NCBI RefSeq assembly: GCF_021556395.1
Contig: NZ_JAKGCS010000010.1
Coordinates: 1 to 64,000 of the forward strand
Direction: 5' to 3'
DNA length: 64,000 nucleotides
Origin: Acuticoccus kalidii
GTDB taxonomy: Bacteria > Pseudomonadota > Alphaproteobacteria > Rhizobiales > Amorphaceae
Notes under the pieces: generated by a model
What the model was told of the DNA's origin: nothing
What the model saw: only the letters and a program-made list of their open reading frames with translations
The model's database searches: none
In this document: positions 8,021 through 16,822 of the stretch, in pieces
Layout: every line of letters begins with the position of its first letter
How positions within the stretch are numbered: the first letter of the stretch is position 1
Program-made: the position numbers and the translations under genes

Positions 8021-8695
8021 TCAGACGGGAAACCCGCCCGCCGCACAGGCAACACCGCCTCCGCCGGCATGTGCCGCCTCCAGACGGCGGCAGAAACGCA
8101 AGATTCCGGTATCGAGCTTGGTCCCTCGGATGAGCGCCATGGCCTCGGGGCACACCTTGGCGCCGCGCTCGGCGTCTCGTCGGATCGAGCGCTCCTCGCG
8201 CCCTGTAGATCTCGCGGTTTCTTTGGCGAAAGTAGCAGCGGACAACTTGTCCGCCGCTGACGCATGTCGTGCTTTGCCCCCGGCGACATGCTCTTTCGTC
8301 TCCGGGTGCAGCTCCTCGTAGATCGCCTTCCGCCGCGCGGTCAGCTCCGCCCGTTCGGACGGAGACAGCTCCGCCCGACACAGGTTCTCGTCGATCTCCC
8401 ATAAACGAGGGTCAGTCTCGTCGGGGTTGATGACGTGGAAGGTGGCGCTTTCAATCCCGAGAGGCCTCATCGCCTCCAGACGATGCGCGCCCGTGACGAG
8501 GATCAACGCGGCCTCGTCGTCATCAGCCTTTCGGCCGGACCTCGTTCTCATCCCGCTCGCCTTCGATGAGCGTGGGCGCGATTCCGTGTCGCGCCATGTC
8601 GCATCCATGTCGCGTGGAGCGGCCGGACCTTCTGGAAACTCCAGGAAATCCGGTGTCATTCGATGCAACATGACGCGACATGAAAAAGCGCCCAA
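8021..8695 (-). pseudogene. ParB/Srx-domain protein, frameshifted remnant
   Basis: The open frame of 224 codons holds a recognisable ParB-type core in its middle: LILVTGAHRLEAM, then a block like PRLWEIDENLCRAELSPSER, then ARRKAIYEELHPETKEH and SIRRDAERG. Both ends look broken. Upstream of the core the frame reads Arg/Ser-rich nonsense, while a neighbouring minus frame reads a coherent stretch (HGIAPTLIEGERDENEVRPK) that joins naturally to ADDDEAALILVTG. After LDTG the expected continuation is replaced by low-complexity Arg/Gly/Ala sequence. ParB-domain proteins of this kind are found in phages and plasmids. The location beside tRNA-Met fits decay at an island boundary. Confidence 0.6.
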
Positions 8696-8712
8696 TCCGA
8701 AGGATGGGCGCC
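8683..8712 (-). terminator. Rho-independent terminator downstream of tRNA-Met
   Basis: On the minus strand the sequence reads GCGCCCATCC, a TTCG loop region, then the matching arm ending in GGGCGC, followed by five T residues. The arms are 8688-8698 and 8702-8711. It lies 32 bp past the 3' end of the tRNA and should terminate its transcript. Confidence 0.8.
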
Positions 8713-8743
8713 TCTAACGTTCTGATTTATCAGAGGAAATTGG

Positions 8744-8820
8744 TGGTAGCGGAGGAGGGACTCGAACCCCCGACACGCGGATTATGATTCCGCTGCTCTA
8801 ACCAACTGAGCTACTCCGCC
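8744..8820 (-). tRNA. tRNA-Met (CAT anticodon), elongator type
   Basis: 77 nt with encoded CCA. The acceptor stem GGCGGAG pairs with CTCCGCT (one G-U pair). The D-arm is TAGCTCAGTTGGTTAGAGC, the anticodon stem GCGGA/TCCGC closes the loop ATCATAA with anticodon CAT, and the T-arm has GGTTCGAGTCC. It lacks the unpaired first position typical of initiator tRNA, so it is read as elongator Met; a CAT-anticodon tRNA-Ile2 is the alternative. Phage-like genes lie immediately beyond its 3' end, as expected for an integration site. Confidence 0.92.
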
Positions 8821-8857
8821 GCCGGTGAGCGCATAAATCTGGAATCGACGCCCGCTG

Positions 8858-9514
8858 TCAAGCGGTTCGACGGAAAACCAACAGGGTGATCAGCCCGGCT
8901 GGCGGAAGGTCCTCGCGTTTTTCCAATGTGAGGCCCGGAACGTCGAGAACGCCGTCGATCGGCATCGATGGATTCCAGCCGAGACGCTTGGAAAATGGGG
9001 TCAAAAGCCGGTCCGTGACCTGCCAGGGGCCGGACTTCGCCTCGAAGTGGCTGGCGATCATCACGATCCCGCCGGGGCGCACCACGCGGGCGAATTCGCG
9101 CATCACCTGCCGTGCGTCGGGCACGGCGGTGATCGTGAACATACACACCACGCCGTCGAAGGAGGCGTCGGCGAAGGCGAGGGACATCAGGTCCATCTCG
9201 ACGATCGCCTCGACGTTCGGCAGACCCTTCGCCACCCGCTCGCGCGCGATCTTCAGCATGTCGTGCGAAAGGTCGACGCCGACGAGGGAGACGTTCGGAT
9301 CGTAGAGCGAGAGCGCGGAGCCGGAGCCGACGCCCGCTTCCAGAAAGCGCCCACCCACCTCGTTGACGCGCTTTGCCGCGATCTTGCGGGCGGGGACCGT
9401 CGGGGTCGCGATCACCTCATAGACCGGCGCCCAGCGCGCATAGGCGGACTTCACGTCCTTTCCTTCCACGGAACGGGGCGTGGTCTTCGGACCGGACGGG
9501 TCGGATACGGTCAT
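8858..9514 (-). CDS. pmtA: SAM-dependent methyltransferase, probable phosphatidylethanolamine N-methyltransferase
   Basis: 218 codons forming one class I methyltransferase fold. The opening YARWAPVYE is typical of the Rhodobacter-type PmtA family. Motif I (LEAGVGSGSALSLY, about residues 58-71), motif II (VGVDLSHDMLKIARER) and a Gly-rich VVRPGG loop are intact, and the HFEAKSGPWQ region matches the PmtA C-terminal pattern. PmtA converts membrane phosphatidylethanolamine to phosphatidylcholine in successive SAM-dependent steps. It follows mnmA by 16 bp on the same strand and may share its transcript. A UbiE-like quinone methyltransferase is the main alternative. Confidence 0.7.
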   Translation of the reverse strand: MTVSDPSGPKTTPRSVEGKDVKSAYARWAPVYEVIATPTVPARKIAAKRVNEVGGRFLEAGVGSGSALSLYDPNVSLVGVDLSHDMLKIARERVAKGLPNVEAIVEMDLMSLAFADASFDGVVCMFTITAVPDARQVMREFARVVRPGGIVMIASHFEAKSGPWQVTDRLLTPFSKRLGWNPSMPIDGVLDVPGLTLEKREDLPPAGLITLLVFRRTA

Positions 9515-9530
9515 TGAGGATCCAGTTTAC

Positions 9531-10715
9531 TCAAGCATGGATGGGGTGGGGGACGACAGGCGAGGTGGCGTCCGCCTTGTGCGCCTCGCGGATGAAGCCG
9601 CCGCCGAGAACTTCGGCCCCCGCTTCGTCGGAGGCGTAGAGGACGCACGCCTGACCCGGCGCCACACCCTCCTCGCCACCATCGATATCGACTTCGTATT
9701 CGGCGCCATTGCGGCGGATCGTGGCCGGACGGGGCGGCCGCGTCGACCGAACGCGCGCATAGACCGGCCGCGCTTCCTCCTCGCCGAGCGGCGTGCCGAG
9801 CCAGTTCGCGTCGCGCAGGACGACCCTGTGGGACTTCAGCGCCTCACGGGGGCCGACGATCAATTCGTTGGCCTCGGCGTCGATCTTGACGACGAAAAGC
9901 GGCTCGCCCACGGCGATATTGAGGCCGCGGCGTTGGCCGACCGTATAATTGATCACACCGTCATGCGTGCCGAGAACACGCCCGTCGAGATGGCGGATGG
10001 CGCCGGAGCGCGTCGCCTCGGGGCGCATCGCGGCGACGACGCGGGCATAGCGGCCATCGGGCACGAAACAGATGTCCTGGCTGTCCGCCTTGTCGGCGAC
10101 GACGAGGCCCATCTCGGCCGCGAGCTCGCGCACCCGGTCTTTCGGCATCTCGCCGAGGGGGAAGCGCACATAATCGAGCTGCTCGGGCGTCGTCGCGAAG
10201 AGGAAATAGCTCTGGTCGCGCTTCTCGTCGTGCGGGCGGAAGAGGTGGCGCCGCCCGTCGATCTCGCGGCTCGTCACATAGTGACCGGTGGCGAGCGCGG
10301 AGGCGCCGAGCGTGCGGGCGGCGGCGAGAAGGTCGGTGAACTTGACGGTCTGATTGCAGGCGATGCACGGCACCGGCGTCTCGCCGCGGACATAGGCGTC
10401 GGCGAAGGCCTCGATCACGCCCTCATGAAAACGGCTCTCATAGTCGAGCACATAATGGGCGATGCCGAGCTTTTCGGCGACGAGGCGCGCATCGTGAATG
10501 TCGGAGCCGGCGCAGCAGGCGCCCTTTTTGCCTACCATCGCGCCATGATCGTAGAGCTGAAGCGTCATCCCGACGACTTCGAAGCCCTCGCGGGCGAGCA
10601 GCCCGGCGACGACGGACGAATCGACACCACCCGACATCGCGACCACGACGCGATGGTCGGCCGCCTTGCCGGGGAGGCCCAAGCTGTTTTCTGAATGAGG
10701 TGCCGTCGAATGCAT
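9531..10715 (-). CDS. mnmA: tRNA-specific 2-thiouridylase MnmA
   Basis: 394 codons, the usual family length. The PP-loop ATP-binding motif AMSGGVDSS lies at about residues 25-33. The catalytic cysteines are in CIACNQ and SQDICFVP. The central tRNA-binding part includes [15 protein letters not shown], and the C-terminal beta-barrel contains [19 protein letters not shown]. MnmA thiolates U34 of tRNA-Lys, -Glu and -Gln using sulfur relayed from IscS. The transcript continues into the methyltransferase gene 16 bp downstream. Its start faces sciP across a 116-bp gap. Confidence 0.97.
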   Translation of the reverse strand: MHSTAPHSENSLGLPGKAADHRVVVAMSGGVDSSVVAGLLAREGFEVVGMTLQLYDHGAMVGKKGACCAGSDIHDARLVAEKLGIAHYVLDYESRFHEGVIEAFADAYVRGETPVPCIACNQTVKFTDLLAAARTLGASALATGHYVTSREIDGRRHLFRPHDEKRDQSYFLFATTPEQLDYVRFPLGEMPKDRVRELAAEMGLVVADKADSQDICFVPDGRYARVVAAMRPEATRSGAIRHLDGRVLGTHDGVINYTVGQRRGLNIAVGEPLFVVKIDAEANELIVGPREALKSHRVVLRDANWLGTPLGEEEARPVYARVRSTRPPRPATIRRNGAEYEVDIDGGEEGVAPGQACVLYASDEAGAEVLGGGFIREAHKADATSPVVPHPIHA

Positions 10716-10775
10716 AACGTCTGTTAGCTAAGCACAAACCTTCCTCACGGCAACGGATGCCGCAATTAGGTATGC

Positions 10776-10798
10776 GTTAAGCGACCCTGCGCTTTAAC
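10776..10798. promoter_or_regulatory. inverted repeat upstream of sciP
   Basis: GTTAAGCG (10776-10783) and CGCTTTAAC (10790-10798) form an imperfect inverted repeat, with one extra T, around a 6-nt centre. It lies in the mnmA-sciP divergent gap, 34 bp before the sciP start. TTAA half-sites are typical of CtrA boxes, but the spacing here (13 bp) is not the canonical 7 bp. It may be an operator or the hairpin of a short 5' leader. Confidence 0.35.
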
Positions 10799-10831
10799 GG
10801 AGATCGAAATATCTGCTTCGTCGAGTGCGTC

Positions 10832-11107
10832 ATGTCTGAGTATCCACAGCCACGTTATCGTTATGTCATCGGTCCGGACGGCACACCGCTTACCTTGGCC
10901 GATCTTCCCCCGGCCGACACCAAGCGCTGGGTCATCCGTCGAAAGGCCGAGGTCGTCGCGGCCGTCCGAGGCGGCTTGTTGTCCATCGACGAGGCGTGTG
11001 AGCGCTACACGCTGACCGTCGAGGAGTTCCTGAGCTGGAACGCGCTCATCGACCGGCACGGGCTTGCCGGATTGCGCGCGACCAAGGTCCAACATTATCG
11101 CGCCTGA
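10832..11107 (+). CDS. sciP: SciP-type CtrA-inhibitory regulator (DUF1153 family)
   Basis: 91 codons, matching the family length. The family hallmarks are present nearly unbroken: RYVIGPDGTPLTLADLPP, KRWVIRRKAEVVAAVRGG, LLSIDEACERYTLTVEEF, and IDRHGLAGLRATK. In Caulobacter, SciP is a small HTH protein that binds CtrA and blocks its activation of target genes, helping time the cell cycle. It is strongly conserved in alphaproteobacteria and supports the taxonomic call. Here it is monocistronic and faces mnmA; the next gene is convergent with an 18-bp gap. Confidence 0.93.
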   Translation: MSEYPQPRYRYVIGPDGTPLTLADLPPADTKRWVIRRKAEVVAAVRGGLLSIDEACERYTLTVEEFLSWNALIDRHGLAGLRATKVQHYRA

Positions 11108-11125
11108 TAGCGCGTTTTGGGCCGG

Positions 11126-12016
11126 TCAGTCGAGGACCGGCGCAAAGTCGAGTTCGGTGATCTCGATCGAATCGATCGGACCATCGGCCCTACGGAAACC
11201 ACGGCGCGTCATTCGCGCCGTGTTCCGTGCGAAATCTATGTCGATCAGCGCATAGCTGGCCATCGGATAGCGAGCCCCGTCCGACGAGGCCGAGGGAACG
11301 CCGACGATCGCCGCCCGCCCGCGCGGCGTGTCGAGCCACTTGAGCGAGGCCTCGTGCGTGTGTCCGTGCAGGACGAGATTGACGCACCCCGCCGAGAGAA
11401 CGTCCCTGACATCCCCGATATCGGTGAGCCCGCGCCGCCCGGCCGCCAATCCGGCGTCGGGTGGATGATGGATCATGACCACCTTGAAGGCGTCGTCATG
11501 GCGGTCGAGAAGCCGGTCGAGCGCGGCGAGCTGCGCCGATCCGACGCGGCCGCTCGCATAAAGCGGCGGCGTCGCCACCCCGGTCGAGACGCCGAAGAGG
11601 GCGACAGGGCCGATTCGCCGGCAATAGGGAAACGATTCGCCATTGTCGCCGCGGGCATAGTCTCCCCAGAAATCCACCGCGCGCTTCACCGCGCCGGGGA
11701 CATAGGCGTCATGATTGCCGGGAATCACCGAAACGTGGTCGGCCGGTCCGAGTGCGGTCAGCCACGCGGCCGACTGGGCGAACTCCTCGGGCAGCGCGAT
11801 ATTGACGAGATCGCCGGTCACGCACACGTGGTCCGGCGATTGCCGGGCGATATCGTCGACGATTTCGGCGAGGATGTCCTCACCGAGGGCATGTCTCCGG
11901 TTCTTCAGCCAATTCAGATAGCCGAAGACCCGTTTTGACAGGAGCGCCCTCGCAGAGGGAGAAGGAAGGGGGGCGAGATGAGGATCGGACAGGTGGGCCA
12001 AACGGATACGCGTCAC
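11126..12016 (-). CDS. calcineurin-like metallophosphoesterase
   Basis: About 296 codons from a GTG start at 12016 (VTRIRLAHLSDPHL). The longer open frame to 12223 would overlap the divergent Nudix gene and is Arg-rich. Metal-ligand motifs are in order: LSDPHL (about residue 10), CVTGDLVN (78), VIPGNHD (105), IHHPPD (188) and LHGHTHE (230). These are the five blocks of the calcineurin-like phosphoesterase fold with a dimetal centre. Members include cyclic-nucleotide phosphodiesterases and UDP-diacylglucosamine hydrolases; the substrate is not clear here. It is convergent with sciP. Confidence 0.85.
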   Translation of the reverse strand: MTRIRLAHLSDPHLAPLPSPSARALLSKRVFGYLNWLKNRRHALGEDILAEIVDDIARQSPDHVCVTGDLVNIALPEEFAQSAAWLTALGPADHVSVIPGNHDAYVPGAVKRAVDFWGDYARGDNGESFPYCRRIGPVALFGVSTGVATPPLYASGRVGSAQLAALDRLLDRHDDAFKVVMIHHPPDAGLAAGRRGLTDIGDVRDVLSAGCVNLVLHGHTHEASLKWLDTPRGRAAIVGVPSASSDGARYPMASYALIDIDFARNTARMTRRGFRRADGPIDSIEITELDFAPVLD

Positions 12017-12092
12017 GAAGCATCGTCCTTTAGCTCTTCCGGCTACGGTCGGTCCCCCGTCATCGCGGTCTGCCGGCTTCGGTTCAAGGCCC

Positions 12093-12569
12093 TTGGTCGA
12101 TAAGTCCGAACTCCTGGGGAAAGTCGCCTGGCGGCTCGGGGCCCTCATTCGCCCGAAGGTGACGCTCGGCGTGCGCTGTGTCCTCATCGACGCGGCCGAC
12201 AGGGTCCTTCTCGTGCGCCACACCTATTTGCCGGGTTGGCATTTCCCCGGCGGCGGCGTCGATCCGGGCGAGACCACGCGCGAGGCGGCGGTGCGCGAAC
12301 TCTGGGAGGAAACCGGGATCGCGATGGAGGCGATGCCGGAATTTTTCGGCCTTTATTGGAATCGCGCCCTCGAACGGCGCGACCATGTCGCCGTTTATGT
12401 CGCAAGGGGCCACCCGCCGATCGACGAAGCGGTTTTCAAGCCGCACGCGAAGGAGATCGCCGAAGTGCGCCTTGCGCCGCTCTCGGCGCTTCCCGACGGG
12501 TTGACGGGCGCGACACGCCGCCGCCTCGACGAGCTCGTCGGCGGTGCCCCGCGCGCCGAGCTGTGGTGA
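12093..12569 (+). CDS. Nudix hydrolase
   Basis: 158 codons. The Nudix box is intact: GGGVDPGETTREAAVRELWEE with the following GI, matching the G-x5-E-x7-REUxEExGU pattern near residues 52-75. The preceding beta strands (VRCVLIDAADRVLLVRHTYLPGWHFPGG) are typical of the fold. The start codon is TTG at 12093; no ATG lies nearby, and an upstream start in the same frame cannot be excluded. The preferred nucleotide or diphosphate substrate is not predictable. It diverges from the phosphoesterase gene. Confidence 0.88.
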   Translation: MVDKSELLGKVAWRLGALIRPKVTLGVRCVLIDAADRVLLVRHTYLPGWHFPGGGVDPGETTREAAVRELWEETGIAMEAMPEFFGLYWNRALERRDHVAVYVARGHPPIDEAVFKPHAKEIAEVRLAPLSALPDGLTGATRRRLDELVGGAPRAELW

Positions 12570-12624
12570 CAGGGCCGAACCGGCCGGACCTGAATAAGGC
12601 GGCCGGATCGGGAGCGCGTCGTTC

Positions 12625-14919
12625 TTAGACGGCCTTCATCGCGTCGAGGAACGAGGTCGATTCGCGGGACAGATTGTCGTTCGCCTCCCGCAACTCTTCA
12701 GTTGCCTGTGTGAGCGCGTTCGCGGTGGCGCGGTTGCCGGCGGAGAGCGATTCGACGCGGTTGATCGTCTGCGAGGCGGTTTCGACGCCGTTCGACGCCT
12801 GTTGCGCGTTGACGGTGATCTCGTGCGTCGCCGACTGCTGCTGCTCGGCGGCGATGGCGATCGAGGCGAAGGTTTCGTTGATATCGTCGATGACGCGGGC
12901 GACGTCGGTGATGCCCTCGACCACCCGGTTGATCTGACCCTGAATGGTCGTGACGTGGCCGGCGACCTCCTCCGTCGCGCGCCCGGTCTGCGTGGCAAGG
13001 CTCTTCACCTCCTGGGCGACGACGGCGAACCCCTTGCCCGCTTCGCCAGCACTCGCGGCCTCGATGGTGGCGTTCAGCGCGAGGAGGTTGGTCTTGTTGG
13101 CGATGCTGGAGATCGCGTCGACCACCTCGGTGATGCGTGAGCTCGCGGCCGCGAGTTCGCTCGCCCGCTTGGAGACGTCCGCGGTCGATCGCGCCGCCTC
13201 GCTCGCGCGGGCGGAGGATTGGGAGAGGCGGGCCGAAATCTCGGTGATCGACGATGTGAGCTGTTCGGCGGCGGAGGCGACCATCTGCACGTTGGCCGAG
13301 GCTTGCGTGACCGCGGCGGCGCCTGCGGTGAGCTGTATCTGGGTGCCGTTCACGGCGTCGACGATGGTGTGCACCTGTTGGCGCATCGAGCCGAACGTGC
13401 CGCTCATGCTGCTGATGGTGCCGAGCACATTGGTCTCGAAGCTGCGTGCGCTCTTCACCTGGTGGCTGTTGATCGACCAGGTGAGCAGCGCGCCGGAATA
13501 ATCCCCTTGGCGATTGCGCAAAGGCGAGGTGCAGAGCGCCATGAACTCGTCCCCGAGCGCGATCTGCGCCCGCCAGGGCAGATTGGCAGGATCGGCGAGG
13601 ATCGCACGCTGATGGGCCGGATTCTTGTGCAGGATGTCGATCGACTGACCGCGTAACGCCTCGACAGGGACGGGCAGATAATGCTCGATTCTGTGGAGCA
13701 GTTCGGTCGCGAACTGGTTGATGTAGGTGATGCGATAGTCATCGCGCGGATCGGCGAGGATGACCGCGATCGGCACCTGATCGATGATCTGAGCGCGCAA
13801 ATAGGCATCGTCGAGTGCGGAGCGAAGGCGGCCGAGCGCCGTCCAGATCTGGCCGAATTCGTCCGTGCTGTTCGACTCGCGAACGGAAAAATCGGTGCGC
13901 CCTTCGGTGAGGTCGTTGAGGCGACGGGTGAACGCTGCGATCGGGACGGCCGTCGAGCGGACGAGCAAGGTGCCGACGAGCGCGGCGATCAGCGTCGCGC
14001 TCGCTGCAAGGATCAGCGTGTTTCGCTTCGTCGCGGCGATCACGGCGGGGGTCGTCTCGTCGACCGAACGCTGGCGGGAGAGTTCGCGCGCGTTCATCGC
14101 GGCGATCGTCTCCGCGAGATTGGCGAGGAGGGGGTCGAAGCGGGTCGAAAGGAGCGCCTCGCGGGCCTGTGTGACCTCCACCATGGCGGAGAACATCTCG
14201 TCTTGATGGGCGAGGAGGGCGAGGAGCGGGGCGGCTTCGCGCTGGTTGCGCGGGTCGGCCCCGGCGAAACGTTCGAGGCCGGCCATCGCTTTTGCGAACG
14301 CCGCGTGGGCCGCGTCCGCCGATTCCCGGTTGACGAGATAGCGCAAAACGCTCTGCTCGCCGATGAGGGTGTTGCGCTCGACCTCGCCGATTTCGCGCTG
14401 TTCGCCCAGCGAGTTGGCGGGAATGTCATGAAGGCGTGCAAGCTCGTTGGTGAGCTTTCGATCCGTCTCGCGCAATTCCCGTCTGAGGCGCACGCTCTCC
14501 TGTTGGACGCGTGCGACGTCCTCGAACAAGGCGCCGAACCCGCGAATATCGTCGGTTAGGCGCTGGGCGAGGGCGGCGGATGGTCGATCCGTCCCGCCGA
14601 GTGAGGCGGAGGCCGCGCCGAGTTCGCTCATCGATGCGATCTGCTCGCGAACCGTGTCGGCGGAGGTGTCGCCTTGAAGCGACACGAAATCGGCGAGGCT
14701 GGTGCGCAGCGCGTTCATGTTGCTTTCGAGCGATTTTAGCTGGAGGAGCCCGATGGCACTGGTGCGATAGGTCCCGAACAGGGCGTGGACCTCGCCGATG
14801 CCACGCCATCCGCCGATCGCGACGGCGACCAGCATCGACAGGATGAGCGCCACCGATGCGGCGAGCTTCCACGAAAGTCGCATGTTGTTGAGTAGGCTTC
14901 GCTTACGACCGTACGTCAT
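12625..14919 (-). CDS. methyl-accepting chemotaxis protein with cytoplasmic PAS
   Basis: 764 codons from ATG 14919 (MTYGRKRS); the frame is open further to 15237 but reads Arg/Pro-rich. TM1 spans about residues 19-37, a ~260-residue periplasmic helical sensor follows, TM2 is about 298-318, then HAMP ([14 protein letters not shown]). A PAS-like domain covers about 385-490 ([20 protein letters not shown]). The signalling domain covers about 520-750, with the hairpin tip [19 protein letters not shown] near 600-620. MCPs cluster at a cell pole and control CheA through CheW. No che genes are in the window, so this receptor is an orphan. The ligand is unknown. Confidence 0.93.
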   Translation of the reverse strand: MTYGRKRSLLNNMRLSWKLAASVALILSMLVAVAIGGWRGIGEVHALFGTYRTSAIGLLQLKSLESNMNALRTSLADFVSLQGDTSADTVREQIASMSELGAASASLGGTDRPSAALAQRLTDDIRGFGALFEDVARVQQESVRLRRELRETDRKLTNELARLHDIPANSLGEQREIGEVERNTLIGEQSVLRYLVNRESADAAHAAFAKAMAGLERFAGADPRNQREAAPLLALLAHQDEMFSAMVEVTQAREALLSTRFDPLLANLAETIAAMNARELSRQRSVDETTPAVIAATKRNTLILAASATLIAALVGTLLVRSTAVPIAAFTRRLNDLTEGRTDFSVRESNSTDEFGQIWTALGRLRSALDDAYLRAQIIDQVPIAVILADPRDDYRITYINQFATELLHRIEHYLPVPVEALRGQSIDILHKNPAHQRAILADPANLPWRAQIALGDEFMALCTSPLRNRQGDYSGALLTWSINSHQVKSARSFETNVLGTISSMSGTFGSMRQQVHTIVDAVNGTQIQLTAGAAAVTQASANVQMVASAAEQLTSSITEISARLSQSSARASEAARSTADVSKRASELAAASSRITEVVDAISSIANKTNLLALNATIEAASAGEAGKGFAVVAQEVKSLATQTGRATEEVAGHVTTIQGQINRVVEGITDVARVIDDINETFASIAIAAEQQQSATHEITVNAQQASNGVETASQTINRVESLSAGNRATANALTQATEELREANDNLSRESTSFLDAMKAV

Positions 14920-15368
14920 CGGGCCTCGTCCAGATTGGCGATGGAGGGGAGCGGAAAGCGCATCAAGCGCGGGTGACGGTGCGTCCGCCGCATGGCGTGC
15001 CGCGCGCCGGTCTTGCTCTCGGCGGAGACATCGCGTTGCACGGGGGCACGGATCGGGGGCCTCGGACGGCCGGGGCGTGCCTGAATGGGGGCGATGACGG
15101 GTGTGGGCGAGCGCTGATCGACGCCGTTTTCGATGGCCCGCGCATGGCCGGAGCGCGGCCGGGGCCGGCTGGAAATGTCCGTCGATGCGGTGCCGCCATC
15201 GCTTACGCCCCGTTCGGTGTCCGGGTTCAAGCCGCATCGCGCGACGGCGCGCGCGGCATGAACGTTCCCGATCGAGGCTAGCGGGTGGGGCTGGATCGAA
15301 GCTGGATACTGCCCTCGCGGCGCGAGGCGGGGCGAGGATCGCGCGCGGATCGTGCCCGCGCCGTCACG
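14920..15368. other. intergenic gap between the MCP and nagZ genes
   Basis: About 450 bp of GC-rich sequence with no gene I can support. The open frames here are Arg/Ala/Pro-rich and mutually overlapping. It should contain the MCP promoter at its left end and the 3' end of the nagZ transcript at its right. I see no convincing terminator or repeat. Confidence 0.4.
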
Positions 15369-16709
15369 TTATCGCGGCAGCGAGCCCGGCGTTGCCTGGG
15401 CCCAACGCGTCGGAATGCCCGCGGGCGCGGCCTCGGAGACCGCACGCGCCTCCATGAGGTCGAGCTTGTGGTGCACGATGCGGGCATAGGCGTAGCGGAT
15501 GCGGTCCTCGAAATCGGGCGAGGCGGCGGCCTCGGCCTCGAGCGCGTCGAGGATCTCGCGGACGGCGGCGGCGCCTTTGTCGGCCGATAGCGAGAGGAGG
15601 GCGATATCGCCGCCGGCGCGCACCATCTGCTTGGTCGCTTCGATCGCATTCCAGTGGCTCGACACGGCATCCATCGACAGATCGTCCGAGACGACGAGGC
15701 CGTCATAGCAGAGCGTGTCGCGCAGAAAGCGGTCGATCGCGTTCGGGGAGAGGGACGCGGGCCATCCGTCCGGCCCGCTGAGGCCGTCGAGTTCGAGATG
15801 GCCGATCATGATCATGTCGGCCTTGCGGTCGACGATCATGTCGCGGAACGGGATCATCTCCTTGCGCGACCAGGTCGGCGTCAGGTCGGTCGCCCCGTCA
15901 TGGCTGTCATCGGTGGACGAGCCGTGGCCCGGAAAATGTTTGAGCGCGGTCGCGACGCCGGCATCCCGGTGCGCGTCGACGAACGCCTCGCCATAGTCGA
16001 CGACGGTTTGGGGATCGGCGCCATAGGCGCGTCCGAAGCGGGAGATCACCGGATTATCGGGATTGAGGTCGAGGTCGACGACCGGACCGAAATTCGCGGT
16101 GAAGCCGGCCGAAGCGAGGCTTTCGGCCATCGCGTCATAGGTTTCGCGCGCGGTATCGGGCGGGGTCTGGGCGACGTCGCGGGCCGACGGGGTGTCGGGC
16201 GCGCCTTCGCTCGGCTTCAGCCGCATCACCGCGCCGCCTTCCTGGTCGATCGCGATCATCGGCGGAAGGTCGGGGCTCGCGGCGAGGAGCCGTGCATTGA
16301 TCGCGCGGACGTCCTCCGCGGTGCCGACATTGTGCCGGAAATAGAGGACGCCGCCGATTTCGGACGCGGCGAGCGCGTCGGCCGCGAGGGCGACGCCGGC
16401 GCTGTCGGCGGTCTTGCCCGAAAAGCTGACGACGAGAAGTTGGCCGATCATCTGCCGCAGCGGAACCTCACGCAGGTGACGCGGAAGGGCGGCCCAGGCG
16501 AGTTCTGGATGCGGCAACACGCATTGGCTCGCGAAACTCTCCACGATCGACGGTTTTGCGGACGGGACGGGCTCGAAATCGGCGCCCCGTTCGATGAGAC
16601 CCCCGATCGGCGGGAAGGGAACCGTCGCTTGTGAGAGGGCAGGGCTCGTCATCATTGCGCTGGCCGTCAGCGCAACGAGCGTTCGAATCGGTCGACGCAA
16701 GTCGCTCAT
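15369..16709 (-). CDS. nagZ: beta-N-acetylhexosaminidase NagZ (glycoside hydrolase family 3)
   Basis: 446 codons from ATG 16709; an N-terminal signal-like segment (MSDLRRPIRTLVALTASAMM) suggests export. The GH3 fold is clear: IDQEGGAVMRLKP, NFGPVVDLDLNPDNP, KHFPGHGSSTDDSHDG (the NagZ catalytic His/Asp loop), IMIGHLELDGL, and the nucleophile in VVSDDLSMDA. NagZ removes GlcNAc from anhydro-muropeptides during peptidoglycan recycling. Cytosolic NagZ lacks a signal; an exported form is reported in some proteobacteria, so the location here is inferred. It stands alone as a leftward gene. Confidence 0.9.
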   Translation of the reverse strand: MSDLRRPIRTLVALTASAMMTSPALSQATVPFPPIGGLIERGADFEPVPSAKPSIVESFASQCVLPHPELAWAALPRHLREVPLRQMIGQLLVVSFSGKTADSAGVALAADALAASEIGGVLYFRHNVGTAEDVRAINARLLAASPDLPPMIAIDQEGGAVMRLKPSEGAPDTPSARDVAQTPPDTARETYDAMAESLASAGFTANFGPVVDLDLNPDNPVISRFGRAYGADPQTVVDYGEAFVDAHRDAGVATALKHFPGHGSSTDDSHDGATDLTPTWSRKEMIPFRDMIVDRKADMIMIGHLELDGLSGPDGWPASLSPNAIDRFLRDTLCYDGLVVSDDLSMDAVSSHWNAIEATKQMVRAGGDIALLSLSADKGAAAVREILDALEAEAAASPDFEDRIRYAYARIVHHKLDLMEARAVSEAAPAGIPTRWAQATPGSLPR

Positions 16710-16822
16710 CGGTTCGCTCCCGTTTCCGGAGGGGCGCGACTCCCCGGTTACGACCCTATTACGAAATAGGGTTAACGCATCGTGAATGGCGGCGGTGGGC
16801 CGGGGATATCCCCGGCATCGTC

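Noticed and set aside
10740-10831. canonical CtrA box (TTAA-N7-TTAA) before sciP
   Set aside because: The TTAA pair present is 13 bp apart, so it does not match the consensus.
14920-15237. N-terminal extension of the chemoreceptor frame
   Set aside because: Arg/Pro-rich, lacks any domain, and precedes a good start and TM1 at 14919.
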